Positions 15,420-25,526 of a DNA stretch of 64,000 nucleotides are shown here, piece after piece. Both the position numbers and the translations under genes were made by a program. The stretch's first letter is position 1; each line of letters begins with the position of its first letter. The notes beneath the pieces were generated by a model. The model had not been told where the DNA came from. It saw only the letters and a program-made list of their open reading frames with translations, and ran no database searches. The stretch comes from Pseudomonadota bacterium. GTDB taxonomy: Bacteria > Pseudomonadota > Gammaproteobacteria > CALCKW01. The stretch covers positions 1 to 64,000 of the forward strand of contig JBCCUP010000006.1 in the NCBI GenBank assembly GCA_039196715.1. The letters run 5' to 3'.

Positions 15420-16247
15420 GTGGCAATCGTCAAAGCTAAACCGACTTCCGCTGGACGCCGTGGTGTGGTCCAGATCGTCGACCGGTCCCTGCACAAGGGC
15501 CGGCCGCACGAAGCGTTGGTCGAGAAGAAGACCAAGTCCGGTGGGCGCAACAACGCCGGCCGGATCACCACCCGCCACATTGGCGGTGGGCACAAGCAGC
15601 GGTACCGGATCATCGACTTCAAGCGCAACAAGGACGGCATTGACGGCCGTGTCGAGCGCGTTGAGTACGACCCGAACCGCAGCGCGCACATCGCTCTGGT
15701 GCTCTACGCCGACGGCGAGCGCCGGTACATCATCGCGCCCAACGGCGTGAAGGCCGGTGCGCCGATCCGGTCGGGGCGCGATGCGCCGATCAAGCCCGGC
15801 AGCGCCTTGCCGCTCTCGAACATCCCGGTGGGTACCGTGGTCCACTGCGTCGAACTTCGCCCCGGCAAGGGCGCGCAGATGGCCCGCAGCGCCGGAGCCT
15901 CGGTGCAGATCGTCGCGCGCGAGGGTGCACACGTCACGCTGCGGCTGCGCTCGGGCGAGATGCGCAAGGTGCCGTCCGAGTGCCGTGCCACCGTCGGGGT
16001 TGTCAGCAACGGCGAACACTCGCTGCGCAAGCTCGGCAAGGCCGGCGCCAAGCGCTGGCGCGGCGTTCGCCCGACCGTACGCGGTGTGGTCATGAACCCG
16101 GTTGATCACCCGCACGGTGGTGGTGAGGGTCGAACGTCGGGCGGCCGTCACCCGGTCACGCCCTGGGGTGTGCCGACCAAAGGCTACAAAACCCGTCACA
16201 ACAAACGCACCGACCACTTGATTGTGCGTCGCCGCAACAAGAAGTAG
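15420..16247 (+). CDS. rplB: 50S ribosomal protein L2
   Basis: Large-subunit protein required for subunit joining and near the peptidyl transferase centre. 275 residues from GTG 15420 ([20 protein letters not shown]). The SH3-type RNA-binding core and the C-terminal signature [20 protein letters not shown], containing the functionally important His, are intact. GTG is the only start that fits the family N-terminus. Confidence 0.98.
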   Translation: MAIVKAKPTSAGRRGVVQIVDRSLHKGRPHEALVEKKTKSGGRNNAGRITTRHIGGGHKQRYRIIDFKRNKDGIDGRVERVEYDPNRSAHIALVLYADGERRYIIAPNGVKAGAPIRSGRDAPIKPGSALPLSNIPVGTVVHCVELRPGKGAQMARSAGASVQIVAREGAHVTLRLRSGEMRKVPSECRATVGVVSNGEHSLRKLGKAGAKRWRGVRPTVRGVVMNPVDHPHGGGEGRTSGGRHPVTPWGVPTKGYKTRHNKRTDHLIVRRRNKK

Positions 16248-16258
16248 GACGAGCACCC

Positions 16259-16531
16259 ATGCCACGTTCACTCAAGAAAGGCCCTTTCGTCGACCACCAC
16301 CTCCAAGCCAAGGTGGACGCCGCGCGCGAGGCCAACAGTCGCAAGCCCATCAAGACCTGGTCGCGCCGTTCGATGATCGTGCCTGACATGGTCGGGTTGA
16401 CCATCGCCGTGCACAACGGGCGCCAGCACGTGCCGGTGTTGATCAACGAGAACATGGTCGGGCAGAAGCTCGGCGAATTTGCGCTGACGCGGACCTTCAA
16501 GGGCCACGTCGCGGACAAGAAGTCGAGGTAG
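16259..16531 (+). CDS. rpsS: 30S ribosomal protein S19
   Basis: Small-subunit head protein that forms a dimer with S13 at the A-site finger contact. 90 residues beginning [15 protein letters not shown], with [20 protein letters not shown] and the C-terminal [19 protein letters not shown] typical of the family. Sits 11 bases after rplB and 5 before rplV. Confidence 0.97.
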   Translation: MPRSLKKGPFVDHHLQAKVDAAREANSRKPIKTWSRRSMIVPDMVGLTIAVHNGRQHVPVLINENMVGQKLGEFALTRTFKGHVADKKSR

Positions 16532-16536
16532 GGACG

Positions 16537-16869
16537 ATGCAAGCGACCGCCAGACAACACCATGTCCGCATTTCGGCTCAGAAGGCGCGCCTGGTGGCGG
16601 ATCAGATCCGCGGCCTGCACGTTGCCAAGGCGCTCCAGTTGCTGCAGTTCAGCAACAAGAAAGCCGCTGTGACGCTGAAGAAGATGTTGGAGTCCGCGAT
16701 CTCCAACGCGGAACACAACGAGGGTGCCGACGTCGACGAATTGCACGTGTCACGCGTGATGATCGACGAGGGCCCGACCATGAAACGAATTCGCCCGCGG
16801 GCCAAGGGTCGGGCTAACCGCATCCTGAAACGGACCAGCCACATCACCATCGAAGTGGCCGAGGGCTGA
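16537..16869 (+). CDS. rplV: 50S ribosomal protein L22
   Basis: Lines the nascent peptide tunnel; changes in its beta-hairpin cause macrolide resistance. 110 residues. The hairpin region [20 protein letters not shown] is complete with no deletion, and [15 protein letters not shown] closes the protein. N-terminus [20 protein letters not shown] is canonical. Confidence 0.97.
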   Translation: MQATARQHHVRISAQKARLVADQIRGLHVAKALQLLQFSNKKAAVTLKKMLESAISNAEHNEGADVDELHVSRVMIDEGPTMKRIRPRAKGRANRILKRTSHITIEVAEG

Positions 16870-16876
16870 GAGAGCT

Positions 16877-17566
16877 ATGGGACAGAAAGTACATCCGGTA
16901 GGTATCCGCCTCGGCATTTCGGCGGACTGGAATTCAACCTGGTACGCCGACAAGCGTGACTACGCGAACTACCTGAACAACGACCTCGCCGTGCGCGAGT
17001 TCCTGCTCAAGAAGCTCGCCCACGCGTCCGTGAGCCGCATTCAGATCAACCGTCCGGCGCGCTCCGCGCAGATCGTGATCCACACGGCGCGCCCCGGCAT
17101 CGTCATCGGCCGCCAGGGTGCGGACATCGAGAAGCTGCGGCAGGAAGTGGCGCCGCTGTTGGGTCTGAACGTCAACAACGTGAAGGTCAACATCGCCGAG
17201 ATTCGCAAGCCCGAGCTCGACGCGAAGCTGGTCGCAGAGGGCGTCGCACAACAGCTCGAGCGCCGCGTGATGTTCCGCCGCGCGATGAAGCGCGTGATCG
17301 GCAACACCATGCGACTCGGCGCCCAGGGCGTGAAGGTCGCGGTGTCCGGACGCCTGAACGGCGCGGAGATCGCGCGTCGCGAGTGGTACCACGACGGGCG
17401 TGTGCCGCTGCACACCCTGCGTGCAGACATCGATTACGGCACCGCAGAAGCGAAAACCACCTACGGCATCATCGGTGTCAAGGTGTGGATCTGCAAGGGC
17501 GAGGTCTTCGATCTCGAACAGAAGCGTGCGGCCGTGGCGGCGGAAACGTCGGCGGGCCGCAAGTAA
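16877..17566 (+). CDS. rpsC: 30S ribosomal protein S3
   Basis: Forms part of the mRNA entry channel with S4 and S5. 229 residues. It has an N-terminal domain [20 protein letters not shown], a KH domain with [15 protein letters not shown] (the GxxG loop GRQG near residue 80), and the C-terminal fold containing [20 protein letters not shown]. Ends in a short Ala-rich tail. Confidence 0.98.
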   Translation: MGQKVHPVGIRLGISADWNSTWYADKRDYANYLNNDLAVREFLLKKLAHASVSRIQINRPARSAQIVIHTARPGIVIGRQGADIEKLRQEVAPLLGLNVNNVKVNIAEIRKPELDAKLVAEGVAQQLERRVMFRRAMKRVIGNTMRLGAQGVKVAVSGRLNGAEIARREWYHDGRVPLHTLRADIDYGTAEAKTTYGIIGVKVWICKGEVFDLEQKRAAVAAETSAGRK

Positions 17567-17578
17567 GGCGTACACATC

Positions 17579-17992
17579 ATGCTGCAACCAAAACGCACAA
17601 AATTCCGCAAGATGTTCAAGGGCCGCAACCGCGGTCTCGCACAAGCGGGCAACAAGGTCAGCTTCGGCGAGTTCGGCTTGAAATCGGCAGACCGCGGCCG
17701 CATCACTGCGCGCCAGATCGAGGCGGCGCGTCGCGCGATGACCCGTCACATCAAACGGGGTGGCAAGATCTGGATCCGTGTCTTTCCCGACACGCCAATC
17801 TCCAAGAAGCCGATCGAAGTCCGCATGGGCAAGGGCAAGGGCAACGTCGAGTACTGGGTCGCGAAAGTGCAACCCGGGACCATGTTGTACGAGATGGAAG
17901 GCGTGGCCGAAGACGTCGCACGCGAAGCCTTTCGCCTGGCGTCGGCCAAGCTGCCTGTCAAGACCACCTTTGTTGCCCGGACGGTGATGTGA
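17579..17992 (+). CDS. rplP: 50S ribosomal protein L16
   Basis: Late-assembly protein contacting A-site tRNA. 137 residues starting [19 protein letters not shown]. The conserved [20 protein letters not shown] includes the Arg/Lys-rich loop near the peptidyl transferase centre. Its TGA stop shares one base with the rpmC ATG. Confidence 0.97.
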   Translation: MLQPKRTKFRKMFKGRNRGLAQAGNKVSFGEFGLKSADRGRITARQIEAARRAMTRHIKRGGKIWIRVFPDTPISKKPIEVRMGKGKGNVEYWVAKVQPGTMLYEMEGVAEDVAREAFRLASAKLPVKTTFVARTVM

Positions 17993-18192
17993 TGAACGCC
18001 ACTGAACTTCGCGAAAAATCCGTCGACGAGCTCGAGGCCGAGCTGGTCGAGCTGCGCAAGGAGCAGTTCAACCTGCGCATGCAGCGCGGCAGCGGCCAGA
18101 CAGTCCGCCCGCACATCTGGCAGCAGGCGCGTCGCAACATTGCTCGGGTCAAGACCGTGATCCGGGAAAAACAACAAGGTGAGCAGGCATGA
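17992..18192 (+). CDS. rpmC: 50S ribosomal protein L29
   Basis: Small helical protein at the tunnel exit next to L23. 66 residues ([20 protein letters not shown]...), starting at ATG 17992 inside a longer open frame. The start is set by the TGATG overlap with rplP and by the family length. The motif [13 protein letters not shown] and [11 protein letters not shown] are typical. It overlaps rpsQ by 4 bases. Confidence 0.96.
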   Translation: MNATELREKSVDELEAELVELRKEQFNLRMQRGSGQTVRPHIWQQARRNIARVKTVIREKQQGEQA

Positions 18193-18458
18193 GTGCCGAA
18201 AACACGTCACTGCGTCGCACGGCCATCGGCATCGTGGTCAGCGACAAAATGGACAAGTCGATCACCGTGATGGTCGAGCGCAAGGTCAAGCACCCGTTGT
18301 ACGGGAAGTTCGTCCGCCGCTCGAACAAGCTGCATTGCCACGACGAGGACAACACCTGCCGCGTCGGCGACACCGTGCAGGTTGAAGAGTGTCGCCCCTT
18401 GTCCAAGACCAAAACCTGGAAGCTTCTGCGCGTTGTAGAAGCCTCCACCGAACGCTGA
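18189..18458 (+). CDS. rpsQ: 30S ribosomal protein S17
   Basis: Primary 16S rRNA-binding OB-fold protein. 89 residues with [20 protein letters not shown] and [20 protein letters not shown] conserved. Start ATG lies in the ATGA overlap with rpmC. In E. coli the spc operon promoter lies after this gene; here only 10 bases separate it from rplN, so no separate promoter is possible in the gap. Confidence 0.97.
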   Translation: MSAENTSLRRTAIGIVVSDKMDKSITVMVERKVKHPLYGKFVRRSNKLHCHDEDNTCRVGDTVQVEECRPLSKTKTWKLLRVVEASTER

Positions 18459-18468
18459 GGACGTCGCC

Positions 18469-18837
18469 GTGATTCAAATGCAGTCAGTGCTCTCCGCAGC
18501 GGACAACAGCGGTGCCCGTCGCGTCCAGTGCATCAAGGTGCTCGGCGGGTCGCACCGCCGCTACGCCGGCATCGGGGACATCATCAAGGTCAGCGTCAAG
18601 GACGCGATCCCGCGGGGCAAGGTCAAGAAGGGTGAGGTGTACAACGCGCTGGTGGTGCGCACGCGCCACGGTGTGCGTCGGCCTGACGGCTCGCTGATCC
18701 GCTTCGACGGCAACGCCGCCGTGATTTTGAACAACAAGCTCGAGCCGATCGGCACCCGTATCTTCGGGCCGGTCACGCGCGAGCTTCGCAGCGAGAAGTT
18801 CATGAAGATCATCTCGCTCGCCCCAGAAGTGCTCTGA
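18469..18837 (+). CDS. rplN: 50S ribosomal protein L14
   Basis: 23S rRNA-binding protein at the subunit interface. 122 residues from GTG 18469 ([20 protein letters not shown]). [20 protein letters not shown] and the C-terminal [20 protein letters not shown] are near-invariant. The GTG start gives the family N-terminus; the ATG three codons later would truncate it. Ribosome site is GAGGA. Confidence 0.97.
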   Translation: MIQMQSVLSAADNSGARRVQCIKVLGGSHRRYAGIGDIIKVSVKDAIPRGKVKKGEVYNALVVRTRHGVRRPDGSLIRFDGNAAVILNNKLEPIGTRIFGPVTRELRSEKFMKIISLAPEVL

Positions 18838-18847
18838 GGAACACAAG

Positions 18848-19165
18848 ATGAACAAGGTTCGCTCCGGCGATGAAGTCATTGTGACGACCGGCCGTGACAA
18901 GGGCCGACGCGGCACGGTCAGAACCGTGCGTGCGGACGGCCGTTTGATCGTCGACGGCGTCAACATGGTCAAGAAGCACACCAAGCCCAACCCGATGGCG
19001 GGTGTGCCTGGCGGCATAGTCGAGCAAGAGGCCCCGATTCAGGCGTCCAACGTGAAGGTGTGGAACAGCGAAGCCGGCAAGGGCGATCGCGTTGGCATCA
19101 AGACGCTCGATGACGGCAAGAAAGTACGCGTGTTCAAGTCGAACGGCGCGCAGATCGATTCCTGA
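18848..19165 (+). CDS. rplX: 50S ribosomal protein L24
   Basis: One of the two assembly initiator proteins of the large subunit. 105 residues with an N-terminal KOW motif ([20 protein letters not shown]), [12 protein letters not shown], and a C-terminal region ending [12 protein letters not shown]. 10 bases each side to rplN and rplE. Confidence 0.97.
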   Translation: MNKVRSGDEVIVTTGRDKGRRGTVRTVRADGRLIVDGVNMVKKHTKPNPMAGVPGGIVEQEAPIQASNVKVWNSEAGKGDRVGIKTLDDGKKVRVFKSNGAQIDS

Positions 19166-19175
19166 GACACTGACA

Positions 19176-19715
19176 ATGGCACGTCTACAGCAAGTTTACA
19201 AAGAGACCATTGCGCCATCGCTGATGTCGGAGTTTGCGTACAAGAGCAGCATGCAGATTCCGCGGATCGAGAAGATCAGCATCAACATGGGGCTCGGCCA
19301 GGCGGTGGCAGACCGCAAGATCTGCGACTCGGCGCTGTCCGACCTCGCTCAGATCACCGGTCAGCGCGGCGTGATCACCTACGCCCGCAAATCCATCGCC
19401 GGCTTCAAGATCCGCGACGGCATGGCGATCGGCGTCAAGGTCACGCTGCGCCGCGAGCGCATGTACGAATTCCTGGATCGCCTGGTCAACGTGGCGATAC
19501 CGCGGATCCGTGACTTCCGGGGGCTGAACGCGAAATCCTTTGACGGCCGTGGCAACTACTCCATGGGTGTGAAAGAGCAGATCATCTTCCCCGAGATCGA
19601 CTACGACAAGATCGACGCCATTCGTGGCATGGACATCACGATCACCACCTCCGCCCAGAACGACGACGAAGCGCGCAGCTTGTTGCGCGGCTTCAACTTC
19701 CCGTTCCGGCAGTAA
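19176..19715 (+). CDS. rplE: 50S ribosomal protein L5
   Basis: 5S rRNA-binding protein in the central protuberance. With ATG 19176 it has 179 residues, the E. coli length ([20 protein letters not shown]). The open frame extends upstream into rplX, which is spurious. [18 protein letters not shown]-type core [17 protein letters not shown] and [10 protein letters not shown] are conserved. Confidence 0.97.
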   Translation: MARLQQVYKETIAPSLMSEFAYKSSMQIPRIEKISINMGLGQAVADRKICDSALSDLAQITGQRGVITYARKSIAGFKIRDGMAIGVKVTLRRERMYEFLDRLVNVAIPRIRDFRGLNAKSFDGRGNYSMGVKEQIIFPEIDYDKIDAIRGMDITITTSAQNDDEARSLLRGFNFPFRQ

Positions 19716-19725
19716 GAGTACAGTT

Positions 19726-20031
19726 ATGGCTAAGAAATCCATGGTTGCCCGCGAAGCCAAGCGCACCAAGCTGGTTGCGAAGTACGCGGCAAAGCGCGCC
19801 GAGTTCAAGGCGGTCCTGCTCGACCCGGAGGCCGGTTACGAGGAAAAGATGGCGGCTTCAAAGGGCCTCCAGATGTTGCCTCGGGACAGTTCCAGCACAC
19901 GCGGCCACAACCGCTGTGGTGTGACCGGTCGCCCGCACGGCTACTACCGCAAGTTCGGCCTCAGCCGAAACAAGCTCCGTGAATCGGCTATGCGAGGCGA
20001 CGTGCCTGGCCTAGTGAAAGCAAGCTGGTAA
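19726..20031 (+). CDS. rpsN: 30S ribosomal protein S14 (zinc-free form)
   Basis: Head protein needed for S3 and S10 binding. 101 residues from ATG 19726; the open frame upstream overlaps rplE and is not used. This is the long zinc-free version: only one cysteine remains ([20 protein letters not shown]) and the CxxC pairs are absent. rpmJ in this window, by contrast, keeps its zinc ligands. Confidence 0.97.
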   Translation: MAKKSMVAREAKRTKLVAKYAAKRAEFKAVLLDPEAGYEEKMAASKGLQMLPRDSSSTRGHNRCGVTGRPHGYYRKFGLSRNKLRESAMRGDVPGLVKASW

Positions 20032-20048
20032 CAAGGGGGATATCGATA

Positions 20049-20444
20049 ATGAGTATGTCTGATCCCATAGCGGACATGTTGACCCGCATTCGCAACGCGC
20101 AAACCTCCGGGAAAGCGAAGGTCGCGATGCCGTCATCCAAGCAAAAAGTCGCTGTGGCAAACGTCCTGAAAGACGAAGGCTACATCGGCGAGTTTGCCGT
20201 CAGTGAGGCTGGTGCCAAACGCGAGCTCGAGATCGAGCTGCGGTACTTCGAGGGCAAGCCGGTCATCGAGATGATCAAGCGCGTGTCTCGCCCGGGCTTG
20301 CGCATCTACAAGAACAAGAACGAGATCCCGACGGTGCTCGGCGGTCTTGGCGTGGCCATTGTCTCGACCTCCCGCGGCGTGATGAGCGACAAGAAAGCTC
20401 GTCAGGCCGGTGAGGGCGGCGAGATCCTGTGCTACGTGGCATAA
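20049..20444 (+). CDS. rpsH: 30S ribosomal protein S8
   Basis: Primary 16S rRNA-binding protein; in E. coli it represses the spc operon by binding the rplE message. 131 residues ([20 protein letters not shown]). [17 protein letters not shown] and the C-terminal [16 protein letters not shown] are diagnostic. Preceded by an AAGGGGG ribosome site. Confidence 0.97.
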   Translation: MSMSDPIADMLTRIRNAQTSGKAKVAMPSSKQKVAVANVLKDEGYIGEFAVSEAGAKRELEIELRYFEGKPVIEMIKRVSRPGLRIYKNKNEIPTVLGGLGVAIVSTSRGVMSDKKARQAGEGGEILCYVA

Positions 20445-20457
20445 GGGGCGGTTACCA

Positions 20458-20991
20458 ATGTCAAGAGTTGCAAAAGCACCCGTCAGTCTGCCCAAGGGCG
20501 TGACCGTGTCTGTCTCCGGACAGGAAGTCAGCGCGAAGGGCCCCAAGGGCAACGAATCACTCGTGCTGCACGAGGCGGTGACAGTCGATCAGGACGACGC
20601 GGCGCTGCAGGTGCGACCGGTCAAAGAAGACCGGGAAGGCTACAAGATGGCCGGTACCATGCGCGCGCTGCTGAACAACCTGGTGGTCGGCGTCAGCGAC
20701 GGCTTCGAGAAGAAACTGACTTTGATCGGCGTCGGTTACCGGGCGCAGGCACAGGGCCAAAAGTTGAATCTGACCCTCGGTTTTTCGCACCCGGTCGTCT
20801 ACGACGTGCCGCAGGGTGTGACGGTCGAGAGCCCGTCGCAAACCGAGCTCGTCGTCAAGGGCAGCAACAAGCAGGCGGTGGGTCAGGTGGCCGCGGAGAT
20901 CCGCGCCTTCCGTCCCCCCGAGCCCTACAAGGGCAAGGGCGTTCGCTACGCGGACGAGCGCGTCATCATGAAAGAAGCCAAGAAGAAATAA
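20458..20991 (+). CDS. rplF: 50S ribosomal protein L6
   Basis: Large-subunit protein near the factor-binding site. Start ATG 20458 gives 177 residues ([20 protein letters not shown]); an upstream in-frame extension overlaps rpsH. Two tandem L6 folds are visible, the second with [20 protein letters not shown] and the signature [15 protein letters not shown]. Confidence 0.97.
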   Translation: MSRVAKAPVSLPKGVTVSVSGQEVSAKGPKGNESLVLHEAVTVDQDDAALQVRPVKEDREGYKMAGTMRALLNNLVVGVSDGFEKKLTLIGVGYRAQAQGQKLNLTLGFSHPVVYDVPQGVTVESPSQTELVVKGSNKQAVGQVAAEIRAFRPPEPYKGKGVRYADERVIMKEAKKK

Positions 20992-20994
20992 GTC

Positions 20995-21357
20995 ATGGCA
21001 GCACCCAGCAAAAAAAGCCAACGCCTGCGTCGCGCCGCCAAGAGCCGCGCACGCGTTCGTGACAGCGGACGGGCGCGCCTGTGTGTGCACCGCACGCCGC
21101 GCCACATCTATGCTCAAATCATCAGTGCCGACGGCGCGACCGTGCTCGCGACGAGCTCGACGCTCGAGAAGGACATGCGTTCATCGCTGGACTACACCGG
21201 CAACGTGGACGCCGCTGCGGCGGTCGGCAAGGCCATCGCCGAGCGGGCGTCGAACGCGGGCGTCAGTGACGTCGCGTTCGACCGGTCCGGCTTTCGTTAC
21301 CACGGCCGCGTGAAGGCACTCGCTGACGCCGCCCGTGAAAACGGCCTCAATTTCTAA
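20995..21357 (+). CDS. rplR: 50S ribosomal protein L18
   Basis: 5S rRNA-binding protein. 120 residues: a basic N-terminal arm ([20 protein letters not shown]), [17 protein letters not shown], and [20 protein letters not shown] at the C-terminus. Only 3 bases separate it from rplF. Confidence 0.97.
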   Translation: MAAPSKKSQRLRRAAKSRARVRDSGRARLCVHRTPRHIYAQIISADGATVLATSSTLEKDMRSSLDYTGNVDAAAAVGKAIAERASNAGVSDVAFDRSGFRYHGRVKALADAARENGLNF

Positions 21358-21369
21358 TCGGATTCCGAC

Positions 21370-21882
21370 ATGGCTCAGCAGCACGACAACAACAACAACA
21401 CCGACGGCATGATCGAGAAGCTCGTCGAGGTGAACCGCGTTGCCAAGACGATCAAGGGCGGCCGCCAATTCAGCTTCACCGCACTGACCGTGGTCGGTGA
21501 CGGCGAAGGGCGGGTCGGCGTTGGTTACGGCAAGGCGCGCGAAGTCCCGTTGGCGATCCAGAAAGCCATGGAGCGCGCGCGCAAGAACATGGCGGACGTG
21601 CACCTGAAGGACGGCACGTTGCAGTACCCGGTCATGGTACGGCACGGCGCCGCCCGGGTGTACATGCAGCCCGCCTCTGAAGGTACCGGCATCATTGCCG
21701 GCGGTGCGATGCGTGCGGTGTTCGAAGCGGCCGGCGTACGCAATGTGTTGGCCAAGATCGTCGGCACAAACAACCCGATCAACGTCGTTCAGGCCACGGT
21801 GCGGGGGTTGTGTGACATGCACTCGCCTGAGCGCGTGGCTGCAAAACGCCGCAAAACCGTCGAAGAGGTCCTGGGCGCATGA
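21370..21882 (+). CDS. rpsE: 30S ribosomal protein S5
   Basis: Accuracy protein of the small subunit. 170 residues. The N-terminus carries an unusual His/Asn-rich stretch ([11 protein letters not shown]) before the double-stranded-RNA-binding fold [20 protein letters not shown]. The spectinomycin loop region and [20 protein letters not shown] are intact, and [11 protein letters not shown] is conserved. Overlaps rpmD by 4 bases. Confidence 0.97.
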   Translation: MAQQHDNNNNTDGMIEKLVEVNRVAKTIKGGRQFSFTALTVVGDGEGRVGVGYGKAREVPLAIQKAMERARKNMADVHLKDGTLQYPVMVRHGAARVYMQPASEGTGIIAGGAMRAVFEAAGVRNVLAKIVGTNNPINVVQATVRGLCDMHSPERVAAKRRKTVEEVLGA

Positions 21883-22067
21883 GTGCCAAAACCCTCAAGG
21901 TCACCCTGGTCAAGAGCCTCAACGGGCGACTGAAAAACCACCAGCAAAGCGTGCGCGGACTCGGCATTCGCCGCATCCACCAGACCGTGGAAGTGGCGGA
22001 CACGCCGGAAAACCGCGGCATGATCAACACAGCCTATTACCTGTTACGGGTCGAGGAGAGTGCGTGA
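21879..22067 (+). CDS. rpmD: 50S ribosomal protein L30
   Basis: Small large-subunit protein, 62 residues: [33 protein letters not shown], then [13 protein letters not shown]. Start ATG lies in the ATGA overlap with rpsE; its TGA stop shares one base with the rplO ATG. Confidence 0.96.
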   Translation: MSAKTLKVTLVKSLNGRLKNHQQSVRGLGIRRIHQTVEVADTPENRGMINTAYYLLRVEESA

Positions 22068-22507
22068 TGCGCTTGAATGAATTGAGTCCAGCAGCCGGCT
22101 CCAAGCGTGCTGCACGCCGCGTTGGACGCGGCATTGGTTCGGGCTCGGGCAAGACCTGTGGCCGCGGTCACAAGGGTCAGCACTCCCGTTCCGGCGGCTA
22201 CCACAAGGTCGGTTTCGAAGGCGGCCAGATGCCGCTGCAGCGCCGTCTGCCGAAATACGGTTTCACCTCACGTCGTTCGCGCTTTGTGGCCGAGGTTCGC
22301 ACGAGCGAACTGGCCCGCGTGGACGGCGGTCAGGTGACGCTCCAGTCGTTGCTCGCGGCCGGCGTGGTGCCGGATCAGACGCGGTTTGCCAAGATCATGC
22401 TCTCCGGCGACGCCCCGCAGGGCCTGACGGTCAGCGGCGACGGTGTTGGCGTCAGTGCGGGCGCGCGCAGCGCGATCGAATCGGCTGGCGGTAAAGTCGA
22501 GGTCTGA
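22067..22507 (+). CDS. rplO: 50S ribosomal protein L15
   Basis: Late-assembly protein, 146 residues from ATG 22067 ([20 protein letters not shown]). The Gly/Arg-rich N-terminus with [20 protein letters not shown] is characteristic. The start is inside a much longer open frame that overlaps rpsE and rpmD, which is rejected. secY follows after 5 bases. Confidence 0.96.
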   Translation: MRLNELSPAAGSKRAARRVGRGIGSGSGKTCGRGHKGQHSRSGGYHKVGFEGGQMPLQRRLPKYGFTSRRSRFVAEVRTSELARVDGGQVTLQSLLAAGVVPDQTRFAKIMLSGDAPQGLTVSGDGVGVSAGARSAIESAGGKVEV

Positions 22508-22512
22508 CGGAC

Positions 22513-23868
22513 GTGGCAAAGCAACGCACAGCTGGCGGAAGCGCGCTGGAGGGCCTCGGCAAATCGGCCGAGCTGCGCTCGCGCATCTTGTTTGTGCTGT
22601 TCGCCATGGTCATCTTCCGCCTCGGGTCGCACATCACCATCCCGGGTGTCGACCCCCAGGTGATGGCGGACATCTTCGAGCAGCAGCGCGGCGGCATCCT
22701 GGACATGGTGAACATGTTCGGTGGCGGTGCCTTGAGCCGGATGTCGCTCTTCGCGCTGGGTGTGATGCCGTACATCTCGGCGTCGATCATCATCCAGCTC
22801 ATGAGCCACGTGATGCCGTCGCTCGAGCAGCTTCGCAAGGAAGGCGAGTCCGGCCGTCGCAAGCTCACAACCTACACCCGCTGGTTCACACTGGTGCTGG
22901 CGACCGTGCAGGCGGTCGGTGTGTGCGTGGCGTTGCAGGGTCAATCTGCCGGTCCCGCGCCGCTCGTGTACGTGCAGGGGCCGGGGTTCGTGGTCACTGC
23001 TGCGATCACGCTGGTCACGGGCACCATGTTCCTGATGTGGCTCGGCGAGCAGATCACCGAGCGTGGCATCGGAAACGGCATCTCGATCCTGATCTTCGCC
23101 GGCATCGTCGCGGGCTTGCCCGCGGCGATCGGGGGCACCCTCGAGCTGGCGCGCACCGGTGAGCTCGCGTCGATCACCGTGATCCTGCTGTTCCTCATGG
23201 CCATCGCCGTGACGGCCTTCGTGATTTTTGTCGAGCGCGGGCAGCGCCGGATCACGGTCAACTACGCCAAGCGTCAGCAGGGCCGCAAGATGATCGCAGG
23301 CCAGACCAGCCACCTGCCGCTGAAGCTGAACATGGCCGGCGTGATCCCGCCGATCTTTGCCTCGAGCATCATCCTGTTCCCGGCGACGCTCGGCCAGATG
23401 GTGGGCAACTCGGGTGGAGGCGTGTCCTGGGTCCAGTCGCTGGTGGCGACGCTCCAGCCTGGGCAACCGCTGTACATCCTGTTCTACGCCGCAGCAATCA
23501 TGTTTTTCTGCTTCTTCTACACCGCGTTGATCTTCAACGCGCGTGAAACGGCAGACAACCTGAAGAAGTCGGGCGCGTTCGTGCCGGGTATTCGTCCGGG
23601 CGAACAGACCGCCAAGTTCATCGACGGTGTCATGACGCGGCTGACCCTGGTCGGCGCGCTGTACATCACCCTGGTGTGCCTGCTGCCGGAGTTCCTGATC
23701 CTGTGGTGGAACGTGCCGTTTTATTTTGGTGGCACCTCACTGCTGATCATCGTGGTGGTGGTGATGGACTTTGTCGCGCAGACGCAGTCGCACCTCCTTA
23801 GCCACCAGTACGAAGGCCTGATGAAAAAGGCCAACTTGAAAGGGTATGGCTCGCGCGGCTTGCGCTGA
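22513..23868 (+). CDS. secY: protein translocase subunit SecY
   Basis: Central channel of the Sec translocon in the inner membrane. 451 residues from GTG 22513 with ten predicted membrane segments. Conserved stretches include [20 protein letters not shown] (plug / TM2), [28 protein letters not shown] in the C4 loop, and the C5 loop [20 protein letters not shown]. The C-terminal [17 protein letters not shown] is typical. Encoded in the spc block as in most bacteria. Confidence 0.98.
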   Translation: MAKQRTAGGSALEGLGKSAELRSRILFVLFAMVIFRLGSHITIPGVDPQVMADIFEQQRGGILDMVNMFGGGALSRMSLFALGVMPYISASIIIQLMSHVMPSLEQLRKEGESGRRKLTTYTRWFTLVLATVQAVGVCVALQGQSAGPAPLVYVQGPGFVVTAAITLVTGTMFLMWLGEQITERGIGNGISILIFAGIVAGLPAAIGGTLELARTGELASITVILLFLMAIAVTAFVIFVERGQRRITVNYAKRQQGRKMIAGQTSHLPLKLNMAGVIPPIFASSIILFPATLGQMVGNSGGGVSWVQSLVATLQPGQPLYILFYAAAIMFFCFFYTALIFNARETADNLKKSGAFVPGIRPGEQTAKFIDGVMTRLTLVGALYITLVCLLPEFLILWWNVPFYFGGTSLLIIVVVVMDFVAQTQSHLLSHQYEGLMKKANLKGYGSRGLR

Positions 23869-23892
23869 CCCGTACCAACCTGGAGTTTTTGC

Positions 23893-24009
23893 ATGAAAGT
23901 TCGAGCATCGGTCAAGCCGATCTGCCGCAACTGCAAGGTGATTCGTCGCCACGGTGTGGTGCGCGTGATCTGCAACACAGACTCGCGTCACAAGCAGCGT
24001 CAGGGCTGA
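23893..24009 (+). CDS. rpmJ: 50S ribosomal protein L36 (zinc-binding form)
   Basis: 38-residue zinc-ribbon protein, [20 protein letters not shown] at the start and ending [11 protein letters not shown]. The zinc ligands are Cys11, Cys14, Cys27 and His33, so this is the zinc-containing paralogue. It lies 24 bases after secY, as in E. coli. It ends the spc part of the cluster; the next 110 bases hold the promoter for rpsM. Confidence 0.96.
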   Translation: MKVRASVKPICRNCKVIRRHGVVRVICNTDSRHKQRQG

Positions 24010-24059
24010 AGACACTGTTCGTGTTGGGGCAGTCTGGACAGCGTCTGGCACCCAACTGA

Positions 24060-24088
24060 TTGATTAACCGGTGAATCGCCTTTACAAT
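24060..24088 (+). promoter_or_regulatory. sigma70-like promoter for the alpha operon
   Basis: TTGATT (24060-24065) and TACAAT (24083-24088) are separated by 17 bases. Transcription would start near 24095, only about 25 bases before the rpsM ATG. That leaves no room for an S4-binding leader pseudoknot like the one in E. coli. Confidence 0.6.
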
Positions 24089-24119
24089 GGGCGGTTTACG
24101 TGAATTCCGGAGTTCGGAG

Positions 24120-24476
24120 ATGGCCCGCATAGCTGGCATCAACATTCCAGACCACAAGCACTCGTGGATCGCACTCACCTCGATCTACGGCATTGGCCGC
24201 ACGCGTGCCTACAAGATTTGCGACGAGGCGGGCATCGAGCCTGCCCGCAAGATCCGCGACCTGACCGAAGACGAGGTCGAGAAGCTGCGCAACGAGGTCG
24301 CGAAATTCACCGTTGAGGGCGATCTGCGCCGCGACGTGTCCATGAACATCAAGCGCCTCATGGACCTCGGCTGCAACCGGGGCATCCGGCACCGCCGCGG
24401 CTTGCCGTTGCGCGGCCAGCGGACCAAGACCAACGCCCGCACCCGCAAGGGTCCGCGTCGGCCGATCAAGCGTTAA
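24120..24476 (+). CDS. rpsM: 30S ribosomal protein S13
   Basis: Head protein forming inter-subunit bridges. ATG 24120 gives 118 residues ([20 protein letters not shown]), the E. coli length; the frame upstream is spurious. It has the helix-two-turn-helix region [17 protein letters not shown] and the basic tail [20 protein letters not shown]. First gene after the rpmJ-rpsM promoter; the ribosome site is CGGAG. Confidence 0.97.
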   Translation: MARIAGINIPDHKHSWIALTSIYGIGRTRAYKICDEAGIEPARKIRDLTEDEVEKLRNEVAKFTVEGDLRRDVSMNIKRLMDLGCNRGIRHRRGLPLRGQRTKTNARTRKGPRRPIKR

Positions 24477-24491
24477 GGAAACTGAGCTCAG

Positions 24492-24875
24492 ATGGCAACT
24501 CAGAGTGCAAAGAAGAAAGTCCGCAAGTCGGTGTCAGACGGCATCGCGCATGTGCATGCGTCTTTCAACAACACGATCATCATGATCACTGACCGCCAGG
24601 GCAACGCCTTGTCGTGGGCCACGTCGGGCGGCTCGGGCTTTCGTGGCTCCCGCAAGAGCACGCCGTTTGCCGCGCAGGTGGCAGCCGAGCGCGCCGGCGA
24701 GAAGGCCAAGGAATACGGCGTCAAGAACCTCGATGTCCGTGTGAACGGGCCCGGTCCGGGCCGTGACTCGGCCGTGCGCTCGTTGAACAACTGCGGTTTC
24801 AAAATTCAAAACATCGTCGACGTGACGCCCATTCCGCACAACGGATGCCGGCCGCCCAAGCGTCGTCGCGTCTAG
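24492..24875 (+). CDS. rpsK: 30S ribosomal protein S11
   Basis: Platform protein next to the Shine-Dalgarno helix. 127 residues. It has a basic N-terminus, [40 protein letters not shown], and the C-terminal [18 protein letters not shown], in which the Asn-Gly pair (isoaspartate site in E. coli) is kept. Confidence 0.97.
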   Translation: MATQSAKKKVRKSVSDGIAHVHASFNNTIIMITDRQGNALSWATSGGSGFRGSRKSTPFAAQVAAERAGEKAKEYGVKNLDVRVNGPGPGRDSAVRSLNNCGFKIQNIVDVTPIPHNGCRPPKRRRV

Positions 24876-24893
24876 TTTTTCTGGAGAATCTCT

Positions 24894-25514
24894 GTGGCTC
24901 GATACACCGGACCCAAGTGCAAACTCAGCCGCCGGGAAGGGACTGACCTCTTCCTGAAGTCTGGCCTGCGTGCGCTCGATTCCAAATGCAAGGCCGAAAC
25001 GCCGCCCGGAATGCACGGTGCGAAGCGTGGCCGGGCGACCGACTACGCGCTGCAGTTGCGCGAGAAGCAGAAACTGCGTCGCATGTACGGCGTGCTGGAG
25101 CGCCAGTTCCGCAACTACTACAAGACGGCAGCGCGCCGCAAAGGCTCAACCGGTGAAAACCTGTTGCAGCTGCTCGAGTGCCGTCTGGACAATGTGGTCT
25201 ACCGCATGGGCTATGCCTCGACCCGTGCCGAAGCGCGCCAGTTGGTGGCACACAAGGGCATCGTGGTCGACGGCACTGTCGTGAACATCCCGTCTTTCCA
25301 GGTTGCACCGATGCAGGCTGTGAGCGTGCGCGAGCGCGCCAAGAAGCAGACCCGTATCGCGGATGCCCTGAAGATTGCTGAACAGCGCGGTGTGCCCTCG
25401 TGGGTCGACGTTGACAGCAACAAGATGGACGGTGTTTTCAAGGCCGTACCTGAGCGCGCTGATCTGCCCGCCGAGATCAACGAATCGCTTGTGGTCGAGC
25501 TGTACTCGAAATAG
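24894..25514 (+). CDS. rpsD: 30S ribosomal protein S4
   Basis: Primary assembly and fidelity protein of the 16S 5' domain. 206 residues from GTG 24894 ([20 protein letters not shown]). An S4 RNA-binding domain follows [20 protein letters not shown], with [20 protein letters not shown]. Located in the alpha operon order rpsM-rpsK-rpsD-rpoA-rplQ. Confidence 0.97.
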   Translation: MARYTGPKCKLSRREGTDLFLKSGLRALDSKCKAETPPGMHGAKRGRATDYALQLREKQKLRRMYGVLERQFRNYYKTAARRKGSTGENLLQLLECRLDNVVYRMGYASTRAEARQLVAHKGIVVDGTVVNIPSFQVAPMQAVSVRERAKKQTRIADALKIAEQRGVPSWVDVDSNKMDGVFKAVPERADLPAEINESLVVELYSK

Positions 25515-25526
25515 GGGCTGCGACAT

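Noticed and set aside
24023-24056. Possible hairpin GTTGGG / CCCAAC after rpmJ as spc-operon terminator
   Set aside because: Only six base pairs with a 22-base loop and no T-run; not convincing as a terminator.
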